A stretch of 64,000 nucleotides of DNA from Pyropia yezoensis (Eukaryota > Rhodophyta > Bangiophyceae > Bangiales > Bangiaceae): the NCBI GenBank assembly GCA_009829735.1, contig CM020620.1:248001-312000 (forward strand), in the 5' to 3' direction. The position numbers and the translations under genes were made by a program. This document shows, piece after piece, positions 38,190 through 49,119 of this stretch. The notes under the pieces were generated by a model. The model was not told the DNA's origin and ran no database searches. It saw only the letters and a list, made by a program, of their open reading frames with translations. Positions within the stretch are counted from its first letter, which is position 1. Every line of letters starts with the position of its first letter.

Positions 38190-41100
38190 TCATGGTTGGC
38201 TTGCCGCTCTGCTCTGACTTGGAGCAGGGACTTCATCCCCCGACGTAGGAGTGCTACGTCGGCGTATAGATATGCTCGCAGCCTGGCAGTATCTACGGAC
38301 CTTCTCTACTGGTAGGTCCTCTACAAACTCCCATGTGTCGGAAGTTGGTCCATACCCGAACCACCTGACTCGGAGCATGAGTCGCCCCGACTCATCGTCT
38401 CCGTGTCCGACAAACTTGTCGAACACCGCCTCCAACGGTTTATTGGAGGAGGTCGGCAAGGATGGGACTTTCCATGCTTGCAAGGCCCTTTCCCAAGCGG
38501 GATCTCCCTCTGGGGGCTCGGGTGCGCGAGTCGCGTGATTCCCATTTATCGTCCAGATACCATCATCACTCTCGATGGTTAACCGCCGTCCATCCGTCTT
38601 AAGGATGTGATATGGTCCCAGAGTTTTGAAGACCAATTTCCCTCCCTTATTGTCGTGGGAGTTGACATAAATCCAATCTCCAACTCGGAGCGGATCGCGA
38701 CGATGTCTGACTCGGACATCGAAGTACCTCTTGTAACGAGCTTGGGCCTTCTCCATAGTAGCCCGGACAAGGGGTATCATCTCCTCCAGTCTCTGGAGTA
38801 GGGAGGCTTTCGCCTGACTCGGTGTTTGAGTCGAAGTCTCACCCTCTGTCTGGGTGAGACGCTCCACAGCTACTGACGGAAGTCGTCGGGGGCAGACGAA
38901 GGCAAACGGTGCCTCTCCCGTACCACTGTGTACCTGGGAGTTGTATGCTGTCACGAGTAGTGACGCATAACGAGCCCATGTGACGACATGGTCATGGACA
39001 TAGTGACGCAACTAGCGCACCAGAGTCCTGTTGAATCGTTCCACCTGCCCATTAGTCTGGTGGTGGTAAGGGGTTGCGAAATTCGTCTGCACCCCCAACA
39101 TCTTCATGACTCCCTGATACAGGACGGACGCAAACTGTGGTCCGTTATCCGAAAGGATAGAGTCGGGGATGCCATAACTGGCAACCCAGACGTCGAGTAA
39201 CTCACTCAGAACGTCCACGGCTGTGATATTCTTGAGTGGGGATACCCGTGTGAGCTTAGTAAAGCGATCACACATCACCAGAAGGTACTCATATCCTTCT
39301 GGTGTTCGTGGTAGTGGACCGAGTAAGTCCACTGCTATCGCTGCAAACGGCTCTGTTGCAGGAAAGAGTCTCATGGAAGAAGTCTGCCGGGACTCCATGA
39401 GTCTATTCTTTGCGCAAGTCGCGCATGCGGCTACATACCCGTACACATCAGCCACGAGTGATGGCCAATAGTACTTCTTGCGTAGGGTCTGATACATCCT
39501 CGTAGACCCTGGGTGTCCACCCAACGGTGAGGAGTGCTCCCGTTGGAGGATACTCTTGCGTAACTCCTTGGGGACGACGACTTGCTTGTCCCCCTGGGTA
39601 TATCCCTTACGGCAGAGTATGCCGTTGTCATTCAGGAAGAACCGAGTCGGTTGAGCCTGGTCGAGCTCCTTCCTGAGTCGTCGACAAAGTTTGTCGCTCT
39701 CCTGTGCCTGGACAAACTCATCCAGAGACACGGGTAATAGCTTGGCCATGCCAGGCATCCTCGGGTCGAGGACAGTTCCGGAGCGAGTGGTCACCGCCAC
39801 ATGAGAGAGTTCCTCAGGGATGGGGGAAGAGTCTTTCCCATCCGTCGGTATGCGAGACAACGCGTCTGCAACCGCATGCTTCGGGCCTGGCCGATACTCA
39901 ACAACATAATCGAACTCAGCGAGGCAGAGTCGCCATCGATTGAGTCGGTTATTCGTACAGGCTGTAGTGGTGAGTATCCACTTCAGAGCCTTGTGGTCAC
40001 ATCGAATGAGGAACTTCCTTCCTCCGATGTATGGCCGTAGCATGGAGACTGCCCATACTACGCCAAGGCCCTCTACCTCCGACACAGAATAGTTCTTCTG
40101 GGCCGGTGAGAGTCCTTTGCTAAAGTAGCCAACGGGTAAATACTCCCCCGAAGGCTGTTGTTGGAGTAAGCAACAACCGAGTTGGTCGTGACTTGCGTCC
40201 ACATCAACAATGTAGTGAGCCCCCGGTCTGGGGATCGCTAACACCGGTGGGTTGCAGAGGAGTTCTCGCAACCTATCAAACGCTTCTTGCTCCGGGGTTT
40301 TGGGAGCATCCAAGCGCTTGGGCATCTTGGAACTTACCAAGTGGTTCAACGGTGCAGACACTTTGGCATAGTTCGCCACAAAGCGTCTGTATACGTCACA
40401 CATACCCAGGAAGCTCCTGAGTTGTGTCTGCGTCTGGGGGAACTTCGCCCGACGGATGGCCATGAGGTTCTTCTCATTGACCAGAATGCGACCTGGCCGG
40501 ACTATATGGCCGAGGTACTCCACCTCATTACTAAAGAGGTGACACTTCGTAGGTTTGAGTGTTACTCCTGCTTCACCCAACAGGGTAAACACTCTGTCCA
40601 AGTGGGACAGGTGTTCTTCGGCAGTCCCGGAGAACACAATGATATCGTCCAGATACACCAGGGCGATCTGCCACTTGACTCCGGCAAGTATCAAGTCAAT
40701 AGCACGCTGGAAAGTCGCGGGTGCATTGCAAAGCCCGAAAGGGAGCCGTGTACACTGATAAACTCCACAGTGACACGTGAAGGTGGTCAAGTGTCTGTCC
40801 TCCTTGCGGATGGGTATCTGCCAGTACCCCGCGTTGCAGTCCAACGTGGAAAAGTACTGTGCCTCACCGAGTGAGTCGAGGCAATCGTCCATACGGGGTA
40901 AGGGGTAACTATCCCTTACCGTCCGCTCGTTTAGCTTACGATAATCGATGCAGAACCGCATCGTGCCGTCTGACTTGGGCACCAAGATTATGGGACTGGC
41001 CCACTCACTTGAGCAAGGCTCAATGACACCCATGTCTTGCATCCGTTGGACCTGCTCTCGGGTGAGTTCCCGTGAGTCTGGTCCCATACGGTAGGGACTC

Positions 41101-42107
41101 AGGCGAACTGGCCTAGCCCCTGGCTTCAACGCGATTCTGTGTTCGGTGGCCTTGATGAGCCCAAGGTCACCATTCCACAACTTGTGATGCTTCTGGATTA
41201 ACTCATCCAGTCGTCCATATAGACACTCTGGGATGTTCTCCCGATGTACCGTCGGCGACTTAGCCGTCGATGAACTCGATTGGTCGGCAGAGCCTGCCGT
41301 TCCAATATCCTTCCATTGCTGTTGAGTCACAGCAACGACATTCCCCTCAAAGGTAGAGATCGACGCAATCTTCATGCCTCCGGGGAGTCGTCGAGGTTCC
41401 TCTGACGTGTTGAGGACCTCCACCCACCAAGTTTGGTCATCCCCACAAGTCATGGGGCCCCATGCAACTTGCACTTGGTGAGTATGATAGACTCGGTCCA
41501 CGGGGGAAACGAGTCCATTCCCTCGAAACCGTGTGCGTACTCGCACAAAGGTCCTTGATCGGGGCGGGACTACCGTACCCTTACATACTCGTACATGGGT
41601 CGTAGAGCCTCCACCCTTGGGAGAGTTTTCCCTAGGTTGATGAGTCGTAGGGGAAACAGTCCTCCCTTTACGCAATATGGGGACAGTCTCTCCATTACGC
41701 ATTCGGATTATCCCTTCCGGTCCACAGACGGCCGGGACATGGAGGTCCAGATAGTCAGTTCCCAGGAGTACGGGGACTGACATATTGGGGAGGAGTCCCC
41801 CATTGACATCAAACATACGCCACTCGGGTGAGCCGGCGGGAGTCACATCCGTCCCCTCTGGCAATAAGTCTTGCCTAATGAGAGAGGCAGCAGAGCCTGT
41901 ATCGACTATGACACGAGAGGTAAACTCATATCCATCCTGCAGCCAGAGTCGAGCTGCGACCTGGTAGTTACTCCCTACCAGCACTGACACAATCCGACTC
42001 GGGTCGTGCTTCTGAGGAGGGACCTTGTCTCTAGGCCTCACCCCTCGAGGTCGAGTCAGGACCTTCACTCTCCCATGGGTCGGTGAGTGTGAAGCAACCC
42101 GCTTCAT
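38190..42107 (-). pseudogene. pol: Pol polyprotein of element A (PR-RT-RH-INT-chromodomain), disabled
   Basis: The start is MKRVASHSPT at 42107, ~38 nt after the gag stop. The retropepsin motif VIVDTGSAASLI is present but a 72-bp in-frame segment is missing at about 41787. RT shows FCIDYRKLNERT and VYLDDIIVFSG. RNase H shows YIVDVDASHDQLG. Integrase has the HHCC zinc finger (HPGSTRMYQTLRKKYYWPSL, then CATCAKNR) and core Asp (DLLGPLPRTPEGYEY), Asp (ILSDNGPQF) and Glu (NGQVERFNRTL). A CAG-to-TAG change at 39012-39014 stops it just after this. The downstream part still encodes the GPYHI module and a chromodomain (LMLRVRWFGYGPTSDTWEFV), placing it among chromoviruses. Confidence 0.9.
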
Positions 42108-42145
42108 TACCGCTGGAGCCTTTGGGTCAGTCTTAGTCCCAGCGG

Positions 42146-42339
42146 CTAGGCGTTTCCCTCATCCGACTCGGATGATGGAGTATCCTTGCCACTTGAGCTG
42201 GGGGAAGAGGTTTCCCCCTTCTCAAGCGTGGACTCATCCTCTGACTTAGGTTGAGTCATGGCCGTCACACGTGTGATGTGCGGCCGGGTATCCGAATCAG
42301 TCCTCGGAATACCGAGTTTCCCGATACGAGCCAACAGGG
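42146..42339 (-). pseudogene. gag: 3' end of element A gag, cut off by element B
   Basis: This piece encodes the last ~64 residues of Gag, from RALLARIGKLGIPRTDSDT to the stop (SSESDEGNA). It is separated from the rest of gag (54001-55563) by element B. The CTCTC before it (42340-42344) is repeated at 53996-54000. Confidence 0.88.
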
Positions 42340-42344
42340 CTCTC

Positions 42345-42883
42345 TGTGGGAGATTGGGCCGGAATTCGGTACCAATACTTTGAAGATTCGGGTCAAGTGG
42401 ACCTGACCGGAAGTCGAAATTCACCCGACCCACGATGGTGAAACTTCTGACTTCTGGACGGAAATTCGACTAGGACTTCCGACATACTAGAGCAGGGTAA
42501 TGCTGCTGGTATTTGTTTCTTGGGATTTTTGCACGGGAGCCAGACGGATTTCTACGCTTTGAGTTCTTTGCATGTGGAGTGATATGATTGGTTTGTTTGA
42601 GGGTTCATTTTCTGAGTGTTTTGAGGGGTTGCGTGAGCGTGTGAGGAGGGTTGATAAGGAGGGACAGCAAGGCGGGGAGGGCCCACCTTGGCTGGCCAAG
42701 CAAGAAAACACCGTCTGGCTCCGACACATCTTGTTCGTGCCTTGGTGAGTGGACCCGCTCACCACACGCAAGTCGCGTGTTCGGCTTTCTGGACGTGCTT
42801 GCTTCCGGTGTCCCAAGTTGGGATATCGGCAATACTCCTCTTCCTTCCCTGACTCGGGGTTGGTGGTTGGGAGTACTGCTACA
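42345..42883 (+). repeat. 5' LTR of element B
   Basis: 539 bp, from TGTGGGAGATTGGG to GCTACA. The sequence after it, GTTGGTGGATCAGCGGGGGA, is the primer-binding position; TGGTGGATCAGC would pair with a tRNA ending GCUGAUCCACCA, whose identity I cannot assign. The same sequence follows element A's 5' LTR (reverse strand, from 55880). Confidence 0.93.
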
Positions 42884-43200
42884 GTTGGTGGATCAGCGGG
42901 GGAGAGGATATCGACTTTGGTACCTCCCTTGACCGGAGACGGGACCAAGTTGGCCCCTCTCCCCCTTCGGCACCGAGACTTCCGGTGACACGATCGACTC
43001 GCCTACGTTCCGAGCGTTCGCTGGGTGACGAGGTTGGCCACCGTGAGTCTTGGTGGGAGACCCGGAGTTTCGGGAAACCTCACCGCCTTCCTTGAGGTAG
43101 GTGGAGGGGTGGAACGTGCTCTAGGAACTCCCTAGCTGACGATCCCCGACTCTGGACACCGTTTGGTCGTTTTGGTTGACTCCACGTGACTCTTGTGGAG

Positions 43201-44964
43201 ATGGCTGGTGAGGGAGACCCCCCCATTGCGCCGAGTGTACCTGGGGAGGGGGAGCGTAGTCCTCCCCCGACGGGCGGAGTACCACCCAGGCCGGGCAGTG
43301 CGGATGTGGTGGGTCCAGAGGATGGACCCCGACGGCGGTCGGCCAGGTTCCTTCCCAGGCCGTCCCCGGAAGAGACGGGCGGAGTTCGCCCTTCTCCGGT
43401 GGGAGCGCCGAGCCAGCGTCAGGCTCCGGCAACCTCTTCGGGGAGTGACGACACTCACTTCGGCATGGGACCGCCGACCGGCAGAGGTGACGGGACGGGG
43501 AGTTCCGTACCCCGGGTTGGTGGGTCCGCGCCACGACTGGTGCCGGAAGGACCGGGTGGGAGCTCGAGTCAAGCTCCACCTGGGTCATCCGGTATCGTGG
43601 ATGACTCGGTGATGACTGCCATCGCACAAGTCGTGCGAGAGGAGGTGGGGAAGGCGTTGAAGGGGAGCACCCCTCCGCCTGAGCAGGCCTCGAGGCGTCA
43701 GAAGCGACGGGAGATTCGACGTACTCTCCGTCGTGAGGTGGACTCGGAGTCTGAGTCCTCTGCAAGTGGCAAGTCGGGTGAAGAAGATCTTACTCGACAT
43801 GGTCGTGTGACTCACACGGACCGTCTTGGGACTAGAGTCGTCCCAGGAAAGATCGTGGTGAATAATCCATTGTTCAAGGATGTCTTCGACTGTGAGACAT
43901 ATGGGTTGGTCAACAAGTCGTTGACCTACTCAAATAGCCAGGCCCGTACCCTGGGCCGGCGCAAGAAACACGTTGCGCAATCCTTCGGGGTCCGTTCAGA
44001 ATGGGACGGGACTCCACCCCTGAAGGTCTTCCAGTTTTTGCGGAAGTTCGCAAAAGCCTGCGATGACAATGATGTCTCTGAAGCTGAAGCGTTTTTCATG
44101 CTTCAGGACTTCACCAAGGAGCCACTCCGCTCCGAGGTGATGAACGTCATGCCAAGTCGGCATGGTGGGAATCCGGGTGAGGTGACCTCCTACCTGGAGT
44201 TGGTTAATTGGATCCTTCGTCTTCACGCAGACGAGGCTTCCTTGGCTGTGCAGGTTGAAGAATTCAACCGCGCCACCCAGAGTAAGGGTGAAGAGGAACG
44301 GGAGTTCGCTGAACGACTCCGTCAGCTGAACGTCCTCTGTGGATTCCTATATCCCCAAGGAGTCATTAAGGGACGCTTTGTGGAGGGTGTCCACCGAGCA
44401 GCTCGAGCGACTGTGCGAGAGCGTAATACTCCGACCATGACTCTGGCGGAGTTGGCACGCATCGCCCAGACTAAGGGTGATGAGTACCGCTGGCTCGTGT
44501 CTGAGCAGCGGAAGGAACGAGAGAAAGAAGTTAAGGGAATGGAAGCAAGTCGCTTCCGCAGAACTGCAAGGATGCCTTCCTACACGCGGACGTACCCTGC
44601 AGTACCTTCGTCCTCAACTCGAGAGACGGAAGGTATGGTGGCCGCCATCCCTGATAAGTCACAGGGAAAAGCGGGGCCATCGGCGTCGATGAGTGATCGG
44701 CCGTGTTGGCAGTGTTCCAAGTCGGGACACTGGGCAGCCCAATGCCCCACTCTGGACGTTCGTTTGAGAGCCCTGTTGGCTCGTATTGGGAAGCTCGGTA
44801 TTCCGAGGACTGATTCGGATACCCGGCCACACACCACACGTGTGACGGCCATGACTCAACCTAAGTCAGAGGATGAGTCCACGCTTGAGAAGGGGGAAAC
44901 CTCTTCCCCCAGCTCAAGTGGCAAGGATACTCCATCATCCGAGTCGGATGAGGGAAACGCCTAG
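43201..44964 (+). CDS. gag: Gag polyprotein of element B
   Basis: 587 residues from ATG 43201 (MAGEGDPPIAPSVPGEGERS). The first ~180 residues are Pro/Gly-rich. The capsid-like region follows (about 250-430: PPLKVFQFLRKFAKACDDND, EAFFMLQDFTKEPLRSEVMN, FAERLRQLNVLCGFLYPQGV, FVEGVHRAARATVRER). A CCHC zinc knuckle, CWQCSKSGHWAAQC, binds RNA. The acidic Ser-rich C terminus ends at TAG 44962-44964. The frame is intact. Pol starts 38 nt later in a different frame, so Pol is probably made by re-initiation rather than fusion. Confidence 0.92.
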   Translation: MAGEGDPPIAPSVPGEGERSPPPTGGVPPRPGSADVVGPEDGPRRRSARFLPRPSPEETGGVRPSPVGAPSQRQAPATSSGSDDTHFGMGPPTGRGDGTGSSVPRVGGSAPRLVPEGPGGSSSQAPPGSSGIVDDSVMTAIAQVVREEVGKALKGSTPPPEQASRRQKRREIRRTLRREVDSESESSASGKSGEEDLTRHGRVTHTDRLGTRVVPGKIVVNNPLFKDVFDCETYGLVNKSLTYSNSQARTLGRRKKHVAQSFGVRSEWDGTPPLKVFQFLRKFAKACDDNDVSEAEAFFMLQDFTKEPLRSEVMNVMPSRHGGNPGEVTSYLELVNWILRLHADEASLAVQVEEFNRATQSKGEEEREFAERLRQLNVLCGFLYPQGVIKGRFVEGVHRAARATVRERNTPTMTLAELARIAQTKGDEYRWLVSEQRKEREKEVKGMEASRFRRTARMPSYTRTYPAVPSSSTRETEGMVAAIPDKSQGKAGPSASMSDRPCWQCSKSGHWAAQCPTLDVRLRALLARIGKLGIPRTDSDTRPHTTRVTAMTQPKSEDESTLEKGETSSPSSSGKDTPSSESDEGNA

Positions 44965-45002
44965 CCGCTGGGACTAAGACTGACCCAAAGGCTCCAGCGG
45001 TA

Positions 45003-48000
45003 ATGAAGCGGGTTGCTTCACGCTCACCGACCCATGGGAGAGTGAAGGTCCTGACTCGACCTCGAGGGGTGAGACCTAGGGACAAGGCCCCTCCTCAGAA
45101 GCACGACCCGAGTCGGATTGTGTCAGTGCTGGTAGGGAGTAACTACCAGGTCGCAGCTCGACTCTGGCTGCAGGATGGATATGAGTTTACCTCTCGTGTC
45201 ATAGTCGACACAGGCTCTGCTGCCTCTCTCATTAGGCAAGACTTATTGCCAGAGGGGACAGATGTGAGCCCCGCCGGCTCACCCGAGTGGCGTATGTTTG
45301 ATGTCAATGGGGGACTCCTCCCCATTGTTGGGTCTATTGCATTGACTGTTTGCATTGGGTTCTACCAGACGCAGGTGAACTTTGGAGTAGTCTCCAATAT
45401 GTCAGTCCCCGTACTCCTGGGAACTGACTATCTGGACCTCCATGTCCCGGCCGTCTGTGGACCGGAAGGGATAATCCGAATGCGTAATGGAGAGACTGTC
45501 CCCATATTGCGTAAAGGGAGGACTGTTTCCCCTACGACTCATCAACCTAGGGAAAACTCTCCCAAGGGTGGAGGCTCTACGACCCATGTACGAGTATGTA
45601 AGGGTACGGTAGTCCCGCCCCGATCAAGGACCTTTGTGCGAGTACGCACACGGTTTCGAGGGAATGGACTTGTTTCCCCCGTGGACCGAGTCTATTATAC
45701 TCACCAAGTGCAAGTTGCTTGGGGCCCCATGACTTGTGGGGATGACCAAACCTGGTGGGTGGAGGTCCTCAACACGTCGGAGGAACCTCGACGACTCCCC
45801 GGAGGCATGAAGATTGCGTCGATCTCTACCTTTGAGGGGAATGTCGTTGCTGTGACTCAACAGCAATGGGAGGATATTGGAATGGCAGGCTCTGCCGACC
45901 AATCGAGTTCATCGACGGCTAAGTCGCCGACGGTACATCGGGAGAACATCCCGGAGTGTTTACATGGACGACTGGATGAGTTAATCCAGAAGCATCACAA
46001 GTTGTGGAATGGTGACCTTGGGCTCATCAAGGCCACCGAACACAGAATCGTGTTGAAGCCAGGGGCTAGGCCAGTTCGCCTGAGTCCCTACCGTATGGGA
46101 CCAGACTCACGGGAACTCACCCGAGAGCAGGTCCAACGGATGCAAGACATGGGTGTCATTGAGCCTTGCTCAAGTGAGTGGGCCAGTCCCATAGTCTTGG
46201 TGCCCAAGTCAGACGGCACGATGCGGTTCTGCATCGATTATCGTAAGCTAAACGAGCGGACGGTAAGGGATAGTTACCCCTTACCCCGTATGGACGATTG
46301 CCTTGACTCACTCGGTGAGGCACAGTACTTTTCCACGTTGGACTGCAACGCGGGGGTACTGGCAGATACCCATCCGCAAGGAGGACAGACACTTGACCAC
46401 CTTCACGTGTCACTGTGGAGTTTATCAGTGTACACGGCTCCCTTTTGGGCTTTGCAATGCACCTGCGACTTTCCAGCGTGCTATTGACTTGATACTTGCC
46501 GGAGTCAAGTGGCAGATCGCCCTGGTGTATCTGGACGATATCATTGTGTTCTCCGGGACTGCCGAAGAACACTTGTCCCACTTGGACAGAGTGTTTACCC
46601 TGTTGGGTGAAGCAGGAGTAACACTCAAACCTACGAAGTGTCACCTCTTTAGTAATGAGGTGGAGTACCTCGGCCATATAGTCCGGCCAGGTCGCATTCT
46701 GGTCAATGAGAAGAACCTCATGGCCATCCGTCGGGCGAAGTTCCCCCAGACGCAGACACAACTCAGGAGCTTCCTGGGTATGTGTAACGTATACAGACGC
46801 TTTGTGGCGAACTATGCCAAAGTGTCTGCACCGTTGAACCACTTGGTAAGTTCCAAGATGCCCAAGCGCTTGGATGCTCCCAAACCCCCGGAGCAAGAAG
46901 CGTTTGATAGGTTGCGAGAGCTCCTCTGCAACCCACCGGTGTTAGCGATCCCGAGACCGGGGGCTCACTACATCGTTGATGTGGACGCAAGTTACGACCA
47001 ACTCGGTTGTTGCTTACTCCAACAACAGCCTTCGGGGAGTATTTACCCGTTGGCTATTTCAGTAAGGGACTCTCACCCGCCCGGAAAAACTATTCTGTGA
47101 CGGAGGTAGAGGGTCTTGGCGTGGTATGGGCAGTCTCCATGCTACGGCCATACATCGAAGGAAGGAAGTTCCTCATTCGATGTGACCACAAGGCTTTGAA
47201 GTGGATACTCACCACTACAGCCTGTACGAATAACCGACTCAATCGATGGCGACTCTGCCTCGCTGAGTTCGATTATGATGTTGAATATCGGCCAGGCCCG
47301 AAGCATGCGGTTGCGGACGCGTTGTCTCGCATACCGACGGATGGGAAAGACACTTCCCCTATCCCTGAGGAACTCCCTCATGTGGCAGTGACCACTCGCT
47401 CCGGAACTGTCCTCGACCCGAGGATGCCTGGCATGGCCAAATTATTACCCGTGTCTTTGGATGAGTTTGTCCAGGCACAGGAGAGCGACAAACTTTGTCG
47501 ACGACTCAGGAAGGAGCTCGACCAGGCTCAACCGACTCGGTTCTTCCTGAATGACAACGGCATACTCTGCCGTAAGGGATATACCCAGGGGGACAAGCAA
47601 GTCGTCGTCCCCAAGGAGTTACGCAAGAGTATCCTCCAACGGGAGCACTCCTCACCGTTGGGTGCACACCCAGGGTCTACGAGGATGTATCAGACCCTAC
47701 GTAAGAAGTACTATTGGCCATCACTCGTGGCTGATGTGTACGGATATGTAGCCGCATGCGCGACTTGCGCAAAGAATAGACTCATGGAGTCCCGGCAGAC
47801 TTCTTCCATGAGACTCTTTCCTGCAACAGAGCCGTTTGCAGCGATAGCAGTGGACTTACTCGGTCCACTACCACGAACACCAGAAGGATATGAGTACCTT
47901 CTGGTGATGTGTGATCGCTTCACTAAGCTCACACGGGTATCCCCACTCAAGGATATCACAGCCGTGGACGTTCTGAGTGAGTTACTCGACGTCTGGGTTG

Positions 48001-48991
48001 CCAGTTATGGCATCCCCGACTCTATCCTTTCGGATAACGGACCACAGTTTGCGTCCGTCCTGTATCAGGGAGTCATGAAGATGTTGGGGGTGCAGACGAA
48101 CTTCGCCACCCCTTACCATCCCCAGACTAATGGGCAGGTGGAACGATTCAACAGGACTCTAGTGCGCCAGTTGCGTCACTATGTCCATGACCATGTAGTC
48201 ACATGGGCTCGTTATGCGTCACTACTCGTGACAGCATACAACTCCCAGGTACACAGTAGTACGGGAGAGGCACCGTTTGCCTTCGTCTGCCCCCGACGAC
48301 TTCCGTCAGTAGCTGTGGAGCGTCTCACCCAGACTGAGGGTGAGACTTCGACTCAAACACCGAGTCAGGCGAAAGCCTCCCTACTCCAGAGACTGGAGGA
48401 GATGATACCCCTTGTCCGGGCTACTATGGAGAAGGCCCAAGCCCGTTACAAGAGGTACTTCGATGTCCGAGTCAGACATCGTCGCGATCCGCTCCGAGTT
48501 GGAGATTGGATTTATGTCAACTCCCACGACAATAAGGGAGGGAAATTGGTCTTCAAAACTCTGGGACCATATCACATCCTTAAGACGGATGGACGGCGGT
48601 TAACCATCGAGAGTGATGATGGTATCCGGACGATAAATGGGAATCACGCGACTCGCGCACCCGAGCCCCAGAGGGAGATCCCGCTTGGGAAAGGGCCTTG
48701 CAAGCATGGAAAGTCCCATCCTTGCCGACCTCCTCCAATAAACCGTTGGAGGCGGTGTTCGACAAGTTTGTCGGACACGGATACGATGAGTCGGGGCGAC
48801 TCATGCTCCGAGTCAGGTGGTTCGGGTATGGACCAACTTCCGACACATGGGAGTTTGTAGAGAACCTACCAGTAGAGAAGGTCCGTAGATACTGCCAGGC
48901 TGCGGGCATGTCTATACGCCGACGTAGCACTCGTACGTCGGGGGATGAAGTCCCTGCTCCAAGTCAGAGCAGAGCGGCAAGCCAACCATGA
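45003..48991 (+). pseudogene. pol: Pol polyprotein of element B, three single-base frameshifts
   Basis: The domain order is identical to element A: retropepsin (VIVDTGSAASLI, here with the full 72-bp segment at 45324-45395), RT (YLDDIIVFSG), RNase H, integrase (HHCC finger; Asp, Asp, Glu core intact), GPYHI module and chromodomain (LMLRVRWFGYGPTSDTWEFV). Relative to A it has one extra G at 46352-46356, one missing G at 47034-47037 and one missing C at 48666-48669. All are in G/C runs. The integrase codon that is TAG in A is CAG here. Either the copy is dead or these are homopolymer sequencing errors. Confidence 0.88.
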
Positions 48992-49119
48992 GTACAAACA
49001 CAAACCATGGCTCTTCAAAGATTCTCTACTAACAAAGCCGACTATGGCACAATACAAAACGAGAAGAACACACACCACTCTTCTCGCCAAGAAAAGAACA
49101 AGTCGTTCGACCGCTGACT

